Below are positions 12,201 to 21,390 of a stretch of DNA of 64,000 nucleotides, in pieces; the first letter of the stretch is position 1, and each line of letters opens with the position of its first letter. The notes below the pieces were generated by a model that searched no databases, had not been told where the DNA came from, and saw nothing but the letters and a program-made list of their open reading frames with translations. A program made the translations under genes and the position numbers. This DNA is from Calliopum simillimum (Eukaryota > Arthropoda > Insecta > Diptera > Lauxaniidae): the NCBI GenBank assembly GCA_951812925.1, contig OX638368.1, forward strand, positions 22,941,187 through 23,005,186, read 5' to 3'.

Positions 12201-13496
12201 GCCTAAATTTATATGAAAATAATTTGGGCGTTATTCCTTGTGCAGATGAAAAATTTGTGATTAAGTTGCAAGCACTTTTGATTGCAAACGTTTTGCACAG
12301 CGCTGTAGGTATCAATTACAGAGATTTGTGCTAGAAAATGATGAAATGAAATTGATTTCAAAAATATGAAATTCGAGAATTTTTTTAAAAGCTTTAGTTG
12401 AACGAATATATTTTATGATTTGCATATTGATCCATAGCGGTGTACATTATATTCGATGGGTTGTTTTTGGAAGACTTATGATACCACATTTATGGTAATT
12501 TTAGTGCCTACTGCTTTTATGTTAGCTTGTTAAGTATCTTGGCAAGCTGCCAATCAACATAAACTTGCGCTATCATCAAATATGGCAAATAAAAACAACA
12601 GAACATATTTATAAGAAGAGATAACAAGTCTTTCTTTTAGCAAAAATGTTATCTGCTTTAATGCATCACTTTTTCACTTATATATTTCAGCCTAAAGCAG
12701 TGTTCTTCACATGTATGGACAGTAGAATGATTCCTACCCGCTATACAGATACGCATGTCGGTGATATGTTTGTTGGTAATACATACATCAATTCTTTTTT
12801 ATTTTTGTATTCAAACATCTAATCAATTTGATCTTTCTGTAGTGCGTAATGCTGGCAATTTAATACCACATGCTCAACACTTTCAGGATGAATATTTTAG
12901 CTGTGAACCGGCAGCCTTAGAACTTGGCTGTGTTGTTAATGATATACGACACATAATTGTCTGCGGCCATAGCGATTGTAAGGCAATGAATCTTTTATAT
13001 CAGCTACAGGATCCCGAATTTGCCTCAAAGGTATCGCCTTTATCATTCATACATACTTTTTTAAAAATAATATTCAATGCCATTTGAATTTTAGCGTAAT
13101 CGCCGTCTTTCACCATTGCGCGCCTGGTTATGTACACATGGTAGTACCAGTTTAGAACGTTTTCAAGCATGGAAATCTAATGACATGAAGGATCCTTTAG
13201 TATTCTCCTCCGAAACACCATTACGTCGTTTTGTTGCTTATATTGATCCTGAAAATAAATTTGCTGTTGAAGATAAACTATCACAAATTAATACGTTAGA
13301 ACAAATGTCAAATATAGCATCATATGGCTTCCTGAAATCACGTCTTGAATCACATGATTTGCATATACATGCATTGTGGTTTGATATTTATACTGGTGAT
13401 ATTTATTATTTTAGTCGTGGCGCCAAGCGATTTGTCACTGTTGATGAAAGTACGGTTGGAAAATTGTCGGAGGAGGTGCGGAAATACTATTCATGA
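3232..13496 (+). CDS. CAHbeta: Beta-class carbonic anhydrase
   Basis: This is a zinc enzyme that interconverts CO2 and bicarbonate; the fly enzyme is reported to be mitochondrial. Coding exons are 3232-3324, 12691-12775, 12843-13030 and 13095-13496, all with GT-AG introns and in-frame joins, giving 255 residues, the usual dipteran length. The protein opens MERILRGIMRYRN. The beta-class signature is complete: Cys39-x-Asp41-x-Arg43 in the motif CMDSR, then His102 and Cys105 in GHSDC. These are the expected zinc ligands and the Asp/Arg dyad. The C-terminus ends VRKYYS. Intron 1 is 9366 bp and filled with mobile elements; the other two introns are 67 and 64 bp. The gene converges on RagA-B, with 819 bp between the stop codons. 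The identification is firm from the sequence and family knowledge. Confidence 0.97.
3325..4201. other. Start of CAHbeta intron 1, no feature seen
   Basis: A+T-rich intronic DNA between exon 1 and the rosa-like element. I see no coding potential or clear repeat structure in it. Confidence 0.4.
4202..5568 (-). mobile_element. rosa-like (DD41D) mariner-type transposon
   Basis: The element is 1367 bp, flanked by TA (4200-4201 and 5569-5570). It has short imperfect terminal inverted repeats: CAGAGTGGCC at the left, and GAGAGTGGCC at the right read on the other strand. It carries one transposase gene on the minus strand, 4360-5343. It lies in CAHbeta intron 1 in antisense orientation. The catalytic spacing matches the DD41D group named after the rosa element of a Ceratitis fly. 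That placement rests on my residue count and family knowledge, not on a database search. Confidence 0.85.
4360..5343 (-). CDS. DD41D transposase, probable internal deletion
   Basis: Cut-and-paste transposase of 327 residues. I chose the Met at 5343 because the conserved N-terminal helix-turn-helix region starts there (MNRLTKEQRLQIV); the frame is also open upstream to 5466. The catalytic acidic residues are Asp159 (FSDEANF), Asp252 (WFQQDGATCHTA) and Asp294 (DLTPLDYF), with 41 residues between the last two. There are no stops or frameshifts. The C-terminus jumps from GDLEAN directly to MPEIIFKH. Relatives have roughly 30 extra residues between these two blocks, so an in-frame deletion is likely. 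Whether the protein still works cannot be judged from the sequence. Confidence 0.85.
   Translation of the reverse strand: MNRLTKEQRLQIVQIYFENNGSVREVYRKLRPFYGRHNRPSEQLIRLTMGRFRTTFTLCDNTHPQRRRTVRTEETIAAVEQNVEEDPNESIRQRAQQLELCPSTLWKILRKDLGLRPYKIQLVQEVKPRDHAMRRDFGVWAENEIDLDADFHRKILFSDEANFWLNGYVNKQNCRIWSKENPHETLETPLHPQKLTVWCALWAGGVIGPYFFRNNAGESVTVNGDRYRAMITDYFVPELDGMNVDELWFQQDGATCHTAHVTIDLLKETFDERIISRNGPVNWPPRSCDLTPLDYFLWGYVKSLVYANKPETLGDLEANMPEIIFKH
5745..6065 (+). repeat. Dispersed minisatellite, family M1 locus 1
   Basis: About three ~100-120 bp units share the phrases CACCCGAAGG and ACGAAGAATATCTGG. The same phrases recur near 39965-40350 (inverted) and 48500-48800, so this is a dispersed short tandem repeat family. 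It is not coding. Confidence 0.65.
6165..6500 (-). pseudogene. Decayed rosa-like transposase fragment
   Basis: The minus strand reads WFQLDGATAHTARDTM, the block around the second catalytic Asp of DD41D transposases. After a frameshift it reads NWPPRSPDLT, the block before the third. Frameshifts and missing ends make it a clear relic. It is a different, older copy than the element at 4202-5568. No inverted repeats were found around it. Confidence 0.75.
7344..8793. mobile_element. Large foldback element with nested insertion
   Basis: The outer ends are inverted: AATTGTAATACACCCT at 7346 and its complement ending near 8791. Inner arm blocks also pair, e.g. CAATGGAAATA at 7463 with its inverse ending at 8201. 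Inner and outer pairs give centres about 237 bp apart, which is explained by a second foldback (8219-8662) inserted in the right arm. There is no coding content. The element sits in CAHbeta intron 1. Confidence 0.75.
8219..8662. mobile_element. Small foldback with 30-bp subrepeats
   Basis: Perfect terminal inverted repeats begin ATATCGCCGGTGCTTACGAA. Inside are direct copies of a 30-bp unit (TGCGGCGAAGAAAATCAC...) near 8343 and 8373, with inverted copies near 8492 and 8522. Modular arms of this kind are typical of foldback elements. It splits the right arm of the larger foldback and is therefore younger. Confidence 0.8.
8911..9225 (-). pseudogene. Tc1-like transposase, C-terminal fragment
   Basis: The minus strand reads NNDNDPKHRSKACRLWKEQNG, split here for length, then LDWPSQSPDGNPIENVWAQM and on to a stop after EGDWTCY. 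This is the second catalytic Asp through the catalytic Glu and C-terminus of a DD34E Tc1 transposase. Everything upstream of the second Asp is missing, so the copy is 5' truncated and dead. The string CAGTCTGTTACATAACAG near 8801 may be its remaining terminal repeat. Confidence 0.8.
9434..10452. repeat. Near-perfect palindrome, 490-bp arms
   Basis: The left arm is 9434-9923 and the right arm 9963-10452, around a 39-bp A+T-rich spacer. The outermost and innermost pairs share the same centre, so the arms differ by substitutions with no net length change. Both arms contain the same 66-codon open frame on opposite strands, which is a consequence of the symmetry and not a gene. It lies in CAHbeta intron 1 and the transcript would fold into a long hairpin. 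Confidence 0.9.
10750..11035 (-). pseudogene. Decayed Tc1-like transposase fragment
   Basis: The minus strand reads RFQHDDDPRHTSKVLKDWIK, then (after frame changes) SPDLNPIENLW-like and IVKRQIGNQKF. These are the second catalytic Asp and Glu blocks of a DD34E transposase. Several frameshifts and stops are present. It is a different family member from the 8911-9225 fragment. Confidence 0.75.
11068..11724. mobile_element. Modular foldback, GGCGTTAGG family copy 1
   Basis: The ends are GGCGTTAGGAAATAACGCC and its inverse, flanked by the 9-bp duplication GCTATCAAC (11059-11067 and 11725-11733). The interior is made almost wholly of AAATAACGCCCAA modules, direct in the left half and inverted in the right. 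A 9-bp duplication and modular arms are known features of Drosophila FB elements. No protein is encoded; runs such as GVISF in translation are artefacts of the module. Confidence 0.85.
11747..12236. mobile_element. Modular foldback, GGCGTTAGG family copy 2
   Basis: It begins GGCGTTAGGAAATAACGCC only 13 bp after the duplication that follows copy 1. It has the same module organisation but stops at TTGGGCGTTATTCC, so the right end is truncated and no target duplication can be assigned. Confidence 0.8.
12237..12690. other. End of CAHbeta intron 1, no feature seen
   Basis: Unique-looking A+T-rich intronic DNA between the second modular foldback and exon 2. It ends with the acceptor TATATTTCAG at 12690. 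Confidence 0.4.
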
Positions 13497-13682
13497 TGTA
13501 GTAAACAACAATTGCGGTCAATTTGCCAAGTTCTCCCTGCTCATACGCTATACATATAATATGATGATTACAAGCTCTGATGTATAATTTTGGTTTGGCG
13601 CGCCGTGTTATTTGCGTATGCTGACAAAACTGTGATAATTAGTAAAATTGTTGATACCAAATGGTATCTGATTTTATTATCA

Positions 13683-13688
13683 AATAAA
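13683..13688 (+). terminator. Poly(A) signal of CAHbeta
   Basis: AATAAA about 190 bp after the CAHbeta stop codon, in an A+T-rich context. It is the first canonical signal downstream and so the likely one. Confidence 0.5.
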
Positions 13689-14315
13689 TTTTTGCATTTT
13701 GGGATAATCACATGTCTTCCTGCCGTTTATTAGAATTTTGAATAATTTAAATTTTATAATCATTGTGTAGTCCTTAGTATCAATTTTTTCATTTAAGTTG
13801 ATTAAAATAAAATTTTGTAAGCAAAATTGTTTAAATATGCGACAATCATTCTTTAAGAAATGTATGACACTCCAAAAAAAATCAAAGTTTGTCCTTTTTT
13901 TTTTTTGCATTTTCATTTTAATTTGTGTTATTTGGTAGAGAAAATATAAAAAAATATTTGTTAAACATTATGCGTATAATAAGGAATAATATTTAAGGAT
14001 ATGGAAGAAAGAAAACAGCGAATTTGTATGAAAAATTACTAAACAAGAAAGTTTTTACATTTAAATTATTTCAATATACTCATAACAATAACTAATTTGT
14101 TCTTCCATTTTTCTACGATTCTTTACCTAGCAGAGTTCGTAAGGAAAGAATACATCCTTTGATTACAAATGGATGCATTTAATTTAATTTTTTTGTTTAA
14201 AAATTTTAACAATGAATGCATTCCTTTTACAACTTTGCTACTTATTACCAATTTCAACTCGCCAATATAAACCACCCAGCATTTTTTTCTGTTACCATTT
14301 TCCACACACCCCGTA

Positions 14316-15505
<1,190 letters not shown>

Positions 15506-15640
15506 ATTTTAAAAATTCTTTTGCAAATAATTCACGCCCAAAAAGAACTCTATGAGAAATTTATAAAAAACAATCTACAACACAAAACGTCAAACACAAC
15601 AATCAGCTGATTGTTGTCAAAAGTTCGCGTTGCCAATTTA
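15506..15640 (-). promoter_or_regulatory. RagA-B upstream region with CAGCTG palindrome
   Basis: Immediately upstream of the RagA-B start is a short TATA-less region containing AATCAGCTGATT (15599-15610), a palindrome with an E-box core. Its role is only inferred from position. Confidence 0.3.
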
Positions 15641-15687
15641 TAAATATATGGGGACAGTTCACAATAGTAGAAAACTTTAAAAATATA

Positions 15688-15895
15688 CAAAGGGCCTAAG
15701 TACCATTTCGAGGCGAAAGTAATGACATTATATGAAACGGGTGACATTTTGTTACAAATTAATAAAATTGTTTTCTGTCTTCACTAAAAATTTACGTGAT
15801 AGTTTGAAATTCATGGCATTATGTTAAAAAAATTATAACAGTCAAATAACCGACTATAAAGCACCTAAAAAGTATGACATTACTTAGGCCCTTTG
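15688..15895. mobile_element. Short TIR element, 208 bp
   Basis: Perfect 15-bp inverted ends CAAAGGGCCTAAGTA. The interior is A+T rich without coding content. Target duplication is not clear. It sits just upstream of RagA-B. Confidence 0.65.
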
Positions 15896-16420
15896 GTACG
15901 GCCACTCCTCAATTCATGTTTGCTTTTCACACTGGAATTGAAATCGGCTTAAACCGGAATTCGTTTTTAGTAAGAGTAGCTAAAAATTCTGCTCCATTTT
16001 GCTTAAACAACTTGACACGAAACTGTTGACATTTCAGGAACATTTCTCAATAATGTGCCTGAATTTCGTTGATGCAGCGTTAAGTCTCCCTTTTCAATAC
16101 ATTTTTACAAGCCCTAAGCTGTCAGCTGACAATTTGTTTTCCTTTTTTTGGTTGGCAGTACATAACTGCACAAAAACAGCAATTCAAACTTTGCGTGAGC
16201 TATGAGACACCTTTTTATATATATCTGGAATGAACTAAACAAATCATAGAAACAAGACAATTGTGAAGCATATTGAGAGTATTCCACAAAAAGTGTTAAT
16301 TCCTCGAAAAACTCGTAGCTCGTAGAACTAATAAAATTCGTAATGATTTTAGCAATTCTTACAAGCTTACGTGATTTACAAGGCATCAACACGTTTTATG
16401 AAATGATTCAAAGAACATAA
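15896..16420. other. Intergenic, no feature seen
   Basis: Non-coding A+T-rich DNA between the short TIR element and the CCTAA array. I see no gene or repeat structure. Confidence 0.4.
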
Positions 16421-17278
16421 CCTAACCTAACCTAACCCAACCTAACCTAACCTAACCTAACCTAACCTAACCTAACCTAACCTAACCTAACCTAACCTAA
16501 CCTAACCTAACCTAACCTAACCTAACCTAACCTAACCTAACCTAACCTAACCTAACCTAACCTAACCTAACCTAACCTAACCTAACCTAACCTAACCTAA
16601 CCTAACCTAACCTAACCTAACCTAACCTAACCTAACCTAACCTAACCTAACCTAACCTAACCTAACCTAACCTAACCTAACCTAACCTAACCTAACCTAA
16701 CCTAACCTAACCTAACCTAACCTAACCTAACCTAACCTAACCTAACCTAACCTAACCTAACCTAACCTAACCTAACCTAACCTAACCTAACCTAACCTAA
16801 CCTAACCTAACCTAACCTAACCTAACCTAACCTAACCTAACCTAACCTAACCTAACCTAACCTAACCTAACCTAACCTAACCTAACCTAACCTAACCTAA
16901 CCTAACCTAACCTAACCTAACCTAACCTAACCTAACCTAACCTAACCTAACCTAACCTAACCTAACCTAACCTAACCTAACCTAACCTAACCTAACCTAA
17001 CCTAACCTAACCTAACCTAACCTAACCTAACCTAACCTAACCTAACCTAACCTAACCTAACCTAACCTAACCTAACCTAACCTAACCTAACCTAACCTAA
17101 CCTAACCTAACCTAACCTAACCTAACCTAACCTAACCTAACCTAACCTAACCTAACCTAACCTAACCTAACCTAACCTAGCCTAACCTAACCTAACCTAA
17201 CCTAACCTAACCTAACCTAACCTAACCTAACCTAACCTAACCTAACCTAACCTAACCTAACCTAACCTAACCTAACCT
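16421..17278. repeat. (CCTAA)n array, 858 bp, telomere-type unit
   Basis: About 171 head-to-tail CCTAA pentamers, i.e. TTAGG on the other strand, with only two visible single-base interruptions (CCCAA near 16436 and CCTAG near 17179). TTAGG is the ancestral arthropod telomere repeat, which flies are reported to have lost from chromosome ends. Here it is interstitial, between ordinary intergenic sequences. Confidence 0.95.
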
Positions 17279-19342
17279 TTTTATTGAATGCATCATCTAG
17301 TACTATTTTTTGTCTTCCTGTAGCTACGCCATAAGCCTGAAAACACCATTTTCTCCAACTTCAAGCAAGGATATCTCTAAATCCTGTAGGTATATTGACA
17401 ATTCTAAAGATGCAGTTTGATTTAGCGTCAAAAAGTAAATAAGACTGCATATAAAAAGTATCGTGTAGACAAATTTTAATTTTGTAGAATTTTTTTTTTA
17501 GTGCTTGTGTTATTAAAAATAATATAATCAAAACAATTTGTATTTTCTAAAATAAATATGCATAAAACTGATGCTGGTATATACTTAAAATGCAATTTAG
17601 TTTAAAACATTCCAATGGAGCATTCCAAAGTTGGTACGGGACAAATCGTACGCATTTTTTGAGTTTAAAAGTTAAATTTAAGACAAACCAAAATGTTATC
17701 AAAAAAAGCATCTAGTACATTTATTTTGTGTGATATAGACCTATTAAAACCGATTATTTGTTCTTAATAATATTTATAGATAGTGAGTAATTAATAAGAA
17801 AAGAAGTTCGTTTGTACGGGACAGCGCAAATCTACCATACTTTCCATTTTTTGACTTTGTAGCCAGTTTTTAGCGAAATTAATAAGCTTTAAAAATTAGC
17901 AAAAATATTTTTGGATAGACTAAGGTTCAAGGTATAATAAAACAATAAAAGTTTGAAAAAATATTTATTTAAATGAGAGTTATTAAATAAAAATTAAATT
18001 GTTTGTACGGGACATTTTTGTTTGTACGGGACTCGTACGAAATACATGTATATTTAAATAGTTTTAAATCATTTTTTAAATGAAAATATAACACTATGAT
18101 TACCCCAAGCGTGTTTTTTGCATATAACTTGATGGCCATTAACTGGAATTTAATGAACTTTTGATATTCCTGGGATAGGCTCATGGATGAACATTTTTAA
18201 TTTTTTAAGCTACATCTGATTCAGAAATGAAAAAAATTCTCGTAGAGGGTACTAAAGTGGCTGCTAGTGTCGCGAAATTTTTTGCGTTTTTGACTACGGC
18301 ACCTTCTTTTTGACTTACAAGTCGTTTCACATTACCACCGACTCCGTGAACCACGCCTTTGAGATGTGTTCATAAGTTATATAGATGCTGTTTAAGCATT
18401 ACGTAAGCAGATTTTCAATGATATAAGCAAAAATTAACAAATCGTGAACACGAACCCCTCACTTATGATTAAACGTAAGCAGATTTTCAAATACGAACAA
18501 GAATTCAGGAACTAAATTATTTTTATAATTAAAGCAATAGCGGTCATACGGAAATTGAAAAAATTCTTGACACTTTAAATCAATTTTAAGGGCTAAAGTT
18601 AGACTTTAATTTAAATGTTTTTTGTCTTTCGTAAGTATTTCATCGACCTCTCCTCCTGTATAAGCAATAATAAGCAAATCTTGAACCACTCCCCACCTAA
18701 ATATGCTTACGTTATACTTGAACGGCCCTATATGAACACCATTTCATTTTATTTATAGCAGTCACAATTTCTTAAGTGCATATATATAATAAATCCCCCT
18801 GAGACTTATAGTTCATAGCAAAGCAGTAACCAACGGTGACTGTACCCATATCGATAATTTTTAGAAAAAAATTAATAGAAATCTTAATAAAATAAATATT
18901 GTGTTTGTACGGGACAAATAATAAGATAATAATATTATCCTTTAGGCAAAATAAAATCCGAAAATTACTGCACTTTTTAAGAGTACCCAAGTAACTAGCT
19001 TTAAATAAAATGCTAATAAAATTAAACCGTTATGTGTGTAGACAGAAAATTAATTACATCGATTTGTGCGTTTGTACGGGACACCCATAACTGTTTTGTT
19101 TGTCGGGGTATACTACAGATGTTTGCAAGAATACTTTTTTGCAAATACTATTTATCAATACACTAGTCTATGACCTTTAACGACAGATATAATTTGTAAC
19201 GTAACTCATCATGGTTTAATAGAAAAACAATGATGAATATGATCAAAAATATACCTAGTAAAAAAAAAAACTTTGGCACGTTCTTTAACTGTAAAAAACT
19301 GAGCCTAATACCAAGATTTTAGTATGAAATCAATTTGGAAAG
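17279..19342. repeat. Intergenic tract with six TTTGTACGGGAC copies
   Basis: The 12-mer TTTGTACGGGAC, or a one-or-two-base variant, occurs at 17631, 17811, 18002, 18020, 18904 and 19071, all in the same orientation. The intervening DNA is A+T rich and not obviously repeated. No gene is recognised. The motif count is far above chance for a G+C-containing 12-mer in this sequence. Confidence 0.6.
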
Positions 19343-19744
19343 TGTGAGGGCAAAAGTCGGCAGAGCCTTGTTTTTGTCCACATCAACAGCAACAAGAATC
19401 AACGCTACAATGAATTAGTTAGAAGTAGAATTATTATTTAAGTTGACGTTACACACGAGAACTGAATCTCGATTTTTTTTTATGTTATTTAATTAATTTC
19501 TTTAAAATAAGTAAAAAAGTACAAATTCATGAATTCATTTATCGTCGTACGATTTTTCAATTATTGTCGCACGATTATTTTATAGTACTAAACATAAGTT
19601 AGGTTATTAAACACAGCTCAGCATAGTACATTAAGATATCACAAGCGAACAGAACTATTGCATGTCAGAAACAGCTGTGTGCCATAAACAGCTGATCGCA
19701 TTTTGCTACTCATGATCATAGAAAATAACTTCAAGTGAACAGTG

Positions 19745-19755
19745 TCAGTTCAGTT
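19745..19755 (+). promoter_or_regulatory. Possible LTR initiator (TCAGTTCAGTT)
   Basis: Two overlapping TCAGTT hexamers. TCAGTT-type initiators are common at the transcription start of TATA-less insect gypsy-group LTRs. A start here, with AATAAA about 80 bp on, would give a short R region and place all six hairpins in U5. This is inference from position and motif. Confidence 0.35.
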
Positions 19756-19904
19756 GAAGTTAGTTCTTCGCGGGCCAGCAAGCCGAGCAGTCGCACAGAA
19801 AATCAGCGGATCAACAGGTGGTTGTGAAATAAAATAATTAATTTATTTTTCTTTTTTCCCTTCTTAGGACTGAGACCTAGCGAGCTCAATACCGACCACG
19901 GGTA

Positions 19905-19927
19905 AACACTTGTGCTCACCGAGTGTT
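19905..19927 (+). promoter_or_regulatory. LTR hairpin 1, loop TGCTCAC
   Basis: Stem AACACTTG:CGAGTGTT (one T-G wobble) closes the 7-nt loop TGCTCAC at 19913-19919. First of six such hairpins; an identical copy is in the 3' LTR 6515 bp away. Confidence 0.65.
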
Positions 19928-20062
19928 CTCCTGGTAGGAATTGCCTCTCGTAAAAATCTGTGTGAGAGTGTCTGTAGGTAACACCCTTTCTCTCTCAACC
20001 AGATTACGACAGAAGCAAGAGACAAACGCGAGTATAGAGTAGGCGTGGTATCACTCGGGTAG

Positions 20063-20092
20063 AGGTGAAGTCTGCGTTCACCAGTCTCACCT
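20063..20092 (+). promoter_or_regulatory. LTR hairpin 2, loop CGTTCAC
   Basis: Left arm AGGTGAAGTCTG pairs with CAGTCTCACCT, with one bulge and one mismatch, around the loop CGTTCAC at 20075-20081. Confidence 0.6.
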
Positions 20093-20274
20093 ACAGCTGA
20101 GCGTGCCGCCGCTAAGTTTGACACTCATTTCTGGTGACCCAGTGTGAGTGTAAGGCGAAGCGCAATATACAAACCTTAGGAAGAGAGAACAATAGCCACA
20201 GAGAACGTAACCTAGGTACAGATATTCGCCAGAGAGTGTTAGATTTGCCTCACAAACGCCCTACTCGGGAGAAA

Positions 20275-20301
20275 GTGACGCCTGTGATCGCCAGAACTCA
20301 C
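20275..20301 (+). promoter_or_regulatory. LTR hairpin 3 (degenerate), loop TGATCGC
   Basis: GTGACGCCTG faces CAGAACTCAC. The outer GTGA:TCAC and inner CTG:CAG pair, and the middle does not. The loop TGATCGC departs from the consensus. It is the weakest of the six. Confidence 0.4.
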
Positions 20302-20480
20302 TTGATATCGAGCGTGTTGGTGGCTGTACTCCACTCTCATCTTCGGTATCCCAGTAGTTGAGAGCGAAGTGCAGCTCGAAAGCAAAACTCGCAGGAGATA
20401 GGAATGAATAGGTCTCAGAGAACATTAGCCGAGCATACGTAACTGACAAGAGCATCGATAGCTTTGTACTGCAGGGAGGG

Positions 20481-20506
20481 GTGACGTCTGTGTTCACCAG
20501 ACTCAC
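20481..20506 (+). promoter_or_regulatory. LTR hairpin 4, loop TGTTCAC
   Basis: GTGA-c-GTCTG pairs with CAGAC-TCAC (one bulged C) around the loop TGTTCAC at 20491-20497. Confidence 0.65.
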
Positions 20507-20609
20507 GTATAGTTACCAGTGACGCGTCTTACTGAACTCTCGCAGTCATGAGAGAATGAGAAAAGGCAGAAGTTATTAGCTAAGCATAAGAGAAAATATT
20601 TGAGTGTGC

Positions 20610-20639
20610 AGGCGGCAACTGTGCTCACCAGTTTTGCCT
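20610..20639 (+). promoter_or_regulatory. LTR hairpin 5, loop TGCTCAC
   Basis: AACTG:CAGTT inner stem and AGGC:GCCT outer stem, separated by a small internal loop, close the loop TGCTCAC at 20622-20628. Confidence 0.65.
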
Positions 20640-20785
20640 ACAGCAGAGAGCAAAAGATACTGCGTAGTATTTTATTCCCGTAAAGAGAACGCAAGGCAGA
20701 CTCACAAGATAAGGGGGGGGAAAAGCGAACGTCACAAGCACTCAGGGAGAAAGTTTTAGCCGGTCTCGCGTAGCACTGAGCGAGT

Positions 20786-20819
20786 GTAGGTGTCAGCTGT
20801 GTTCACCAGCTTCACCTAC
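20786..20819 (+). promoter_or_regulatory. LTR hairpin 6, loop TGTTCAC
   Basis: GTAGGTG:CACCTAC outer and AGCTG:CAGCT inner stems close the loop TGTTCAC at 20800-20806. This is the longest of the six, with 12 base pairs. Confidence 0.7.
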
Positions 20820-21372
20820 AATCACACACGCTGGCCGTGACGCACAGGCCCCATCGTCGACGTCCCCTTGTGAGTCGAAAGAGAACGAAGTGATCGTTAA
20901 TTGAGCAGTAGAACACGAGATACCCCTGCAGGCAAAGAAAACACAAAAGGCACGTATGCAGACAAGACAAAGCGACAAGAAGGGAAAATAGGTAAAGAGA
21001 CTGCGACGGCCCGCGAAACGACGTCATCACACGGGTCGAAGAAAACATACCTCGCAACGCGCGAGTCAGTCAGTGTCCGCCATTTTGTGAAAATAAACCG
21101 AGAAAACTAAGAAAAAGACTAAGAACATCAGAGATAGACTTAAGAATACAAAGTGAAACATAAGAATAAAATAAGAACAAAATAAAAATCAAATGAACGA
21201 AGTGAAGTGAATAAATAAATTTAAGTTAAACTAATTAAGAACAAAACAGAGTTGTCTTTCTTTTAAAATTATGGAGGTATTGGAGGTAGGTGACTGCGAA
21301 TAAATAAATTTTTGTGGTACGAACCCCGGACACGGCGAGTTAAAACCTCGGCTTCAAAAAGGTTCGTCACAA

Positions 21373-21390
21373 TGGCGCCCGAGCAGGGAC
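21373..21390 (+). other. Primer binding site, tRNA-Lys type
   Basis: TGGCGCCCGAGCAGGGAC starts 2 bp after the 5' LTR. It has the TGG-CGCC start and overall form of a site complementary to the 3' end of tRNA-Lys, differing by one base from the usual lysine primer site. Confidence 0.85.

Larger units (their letters stand above)
19343..21371 (+). repeat. 5' LTR
   Basis: The 2029-bp repeat starts TGTGAGGGCAAAAG and ends GGTTCGTCACA. It has an A+T-rich first 400 bp, a possible initiator near 19745, AATAAA at 19826-19831, and then about 1.5 kb of unusual hairpin-bearing sequence that would form the RNA leader. Confidence 0.95.

Noticed and set aside
11236..12334. Repetitive GVISF/WALFRF open frames
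   Set aside because: Translation of the AAATAACGCCCAA module of the foldbacks; the same occurs at 33412-33984.
16421..17278. A true chromosome end
   Set aside because: Ordinary intergenic sequence and genes lie on both sides, so the array is interstitial.
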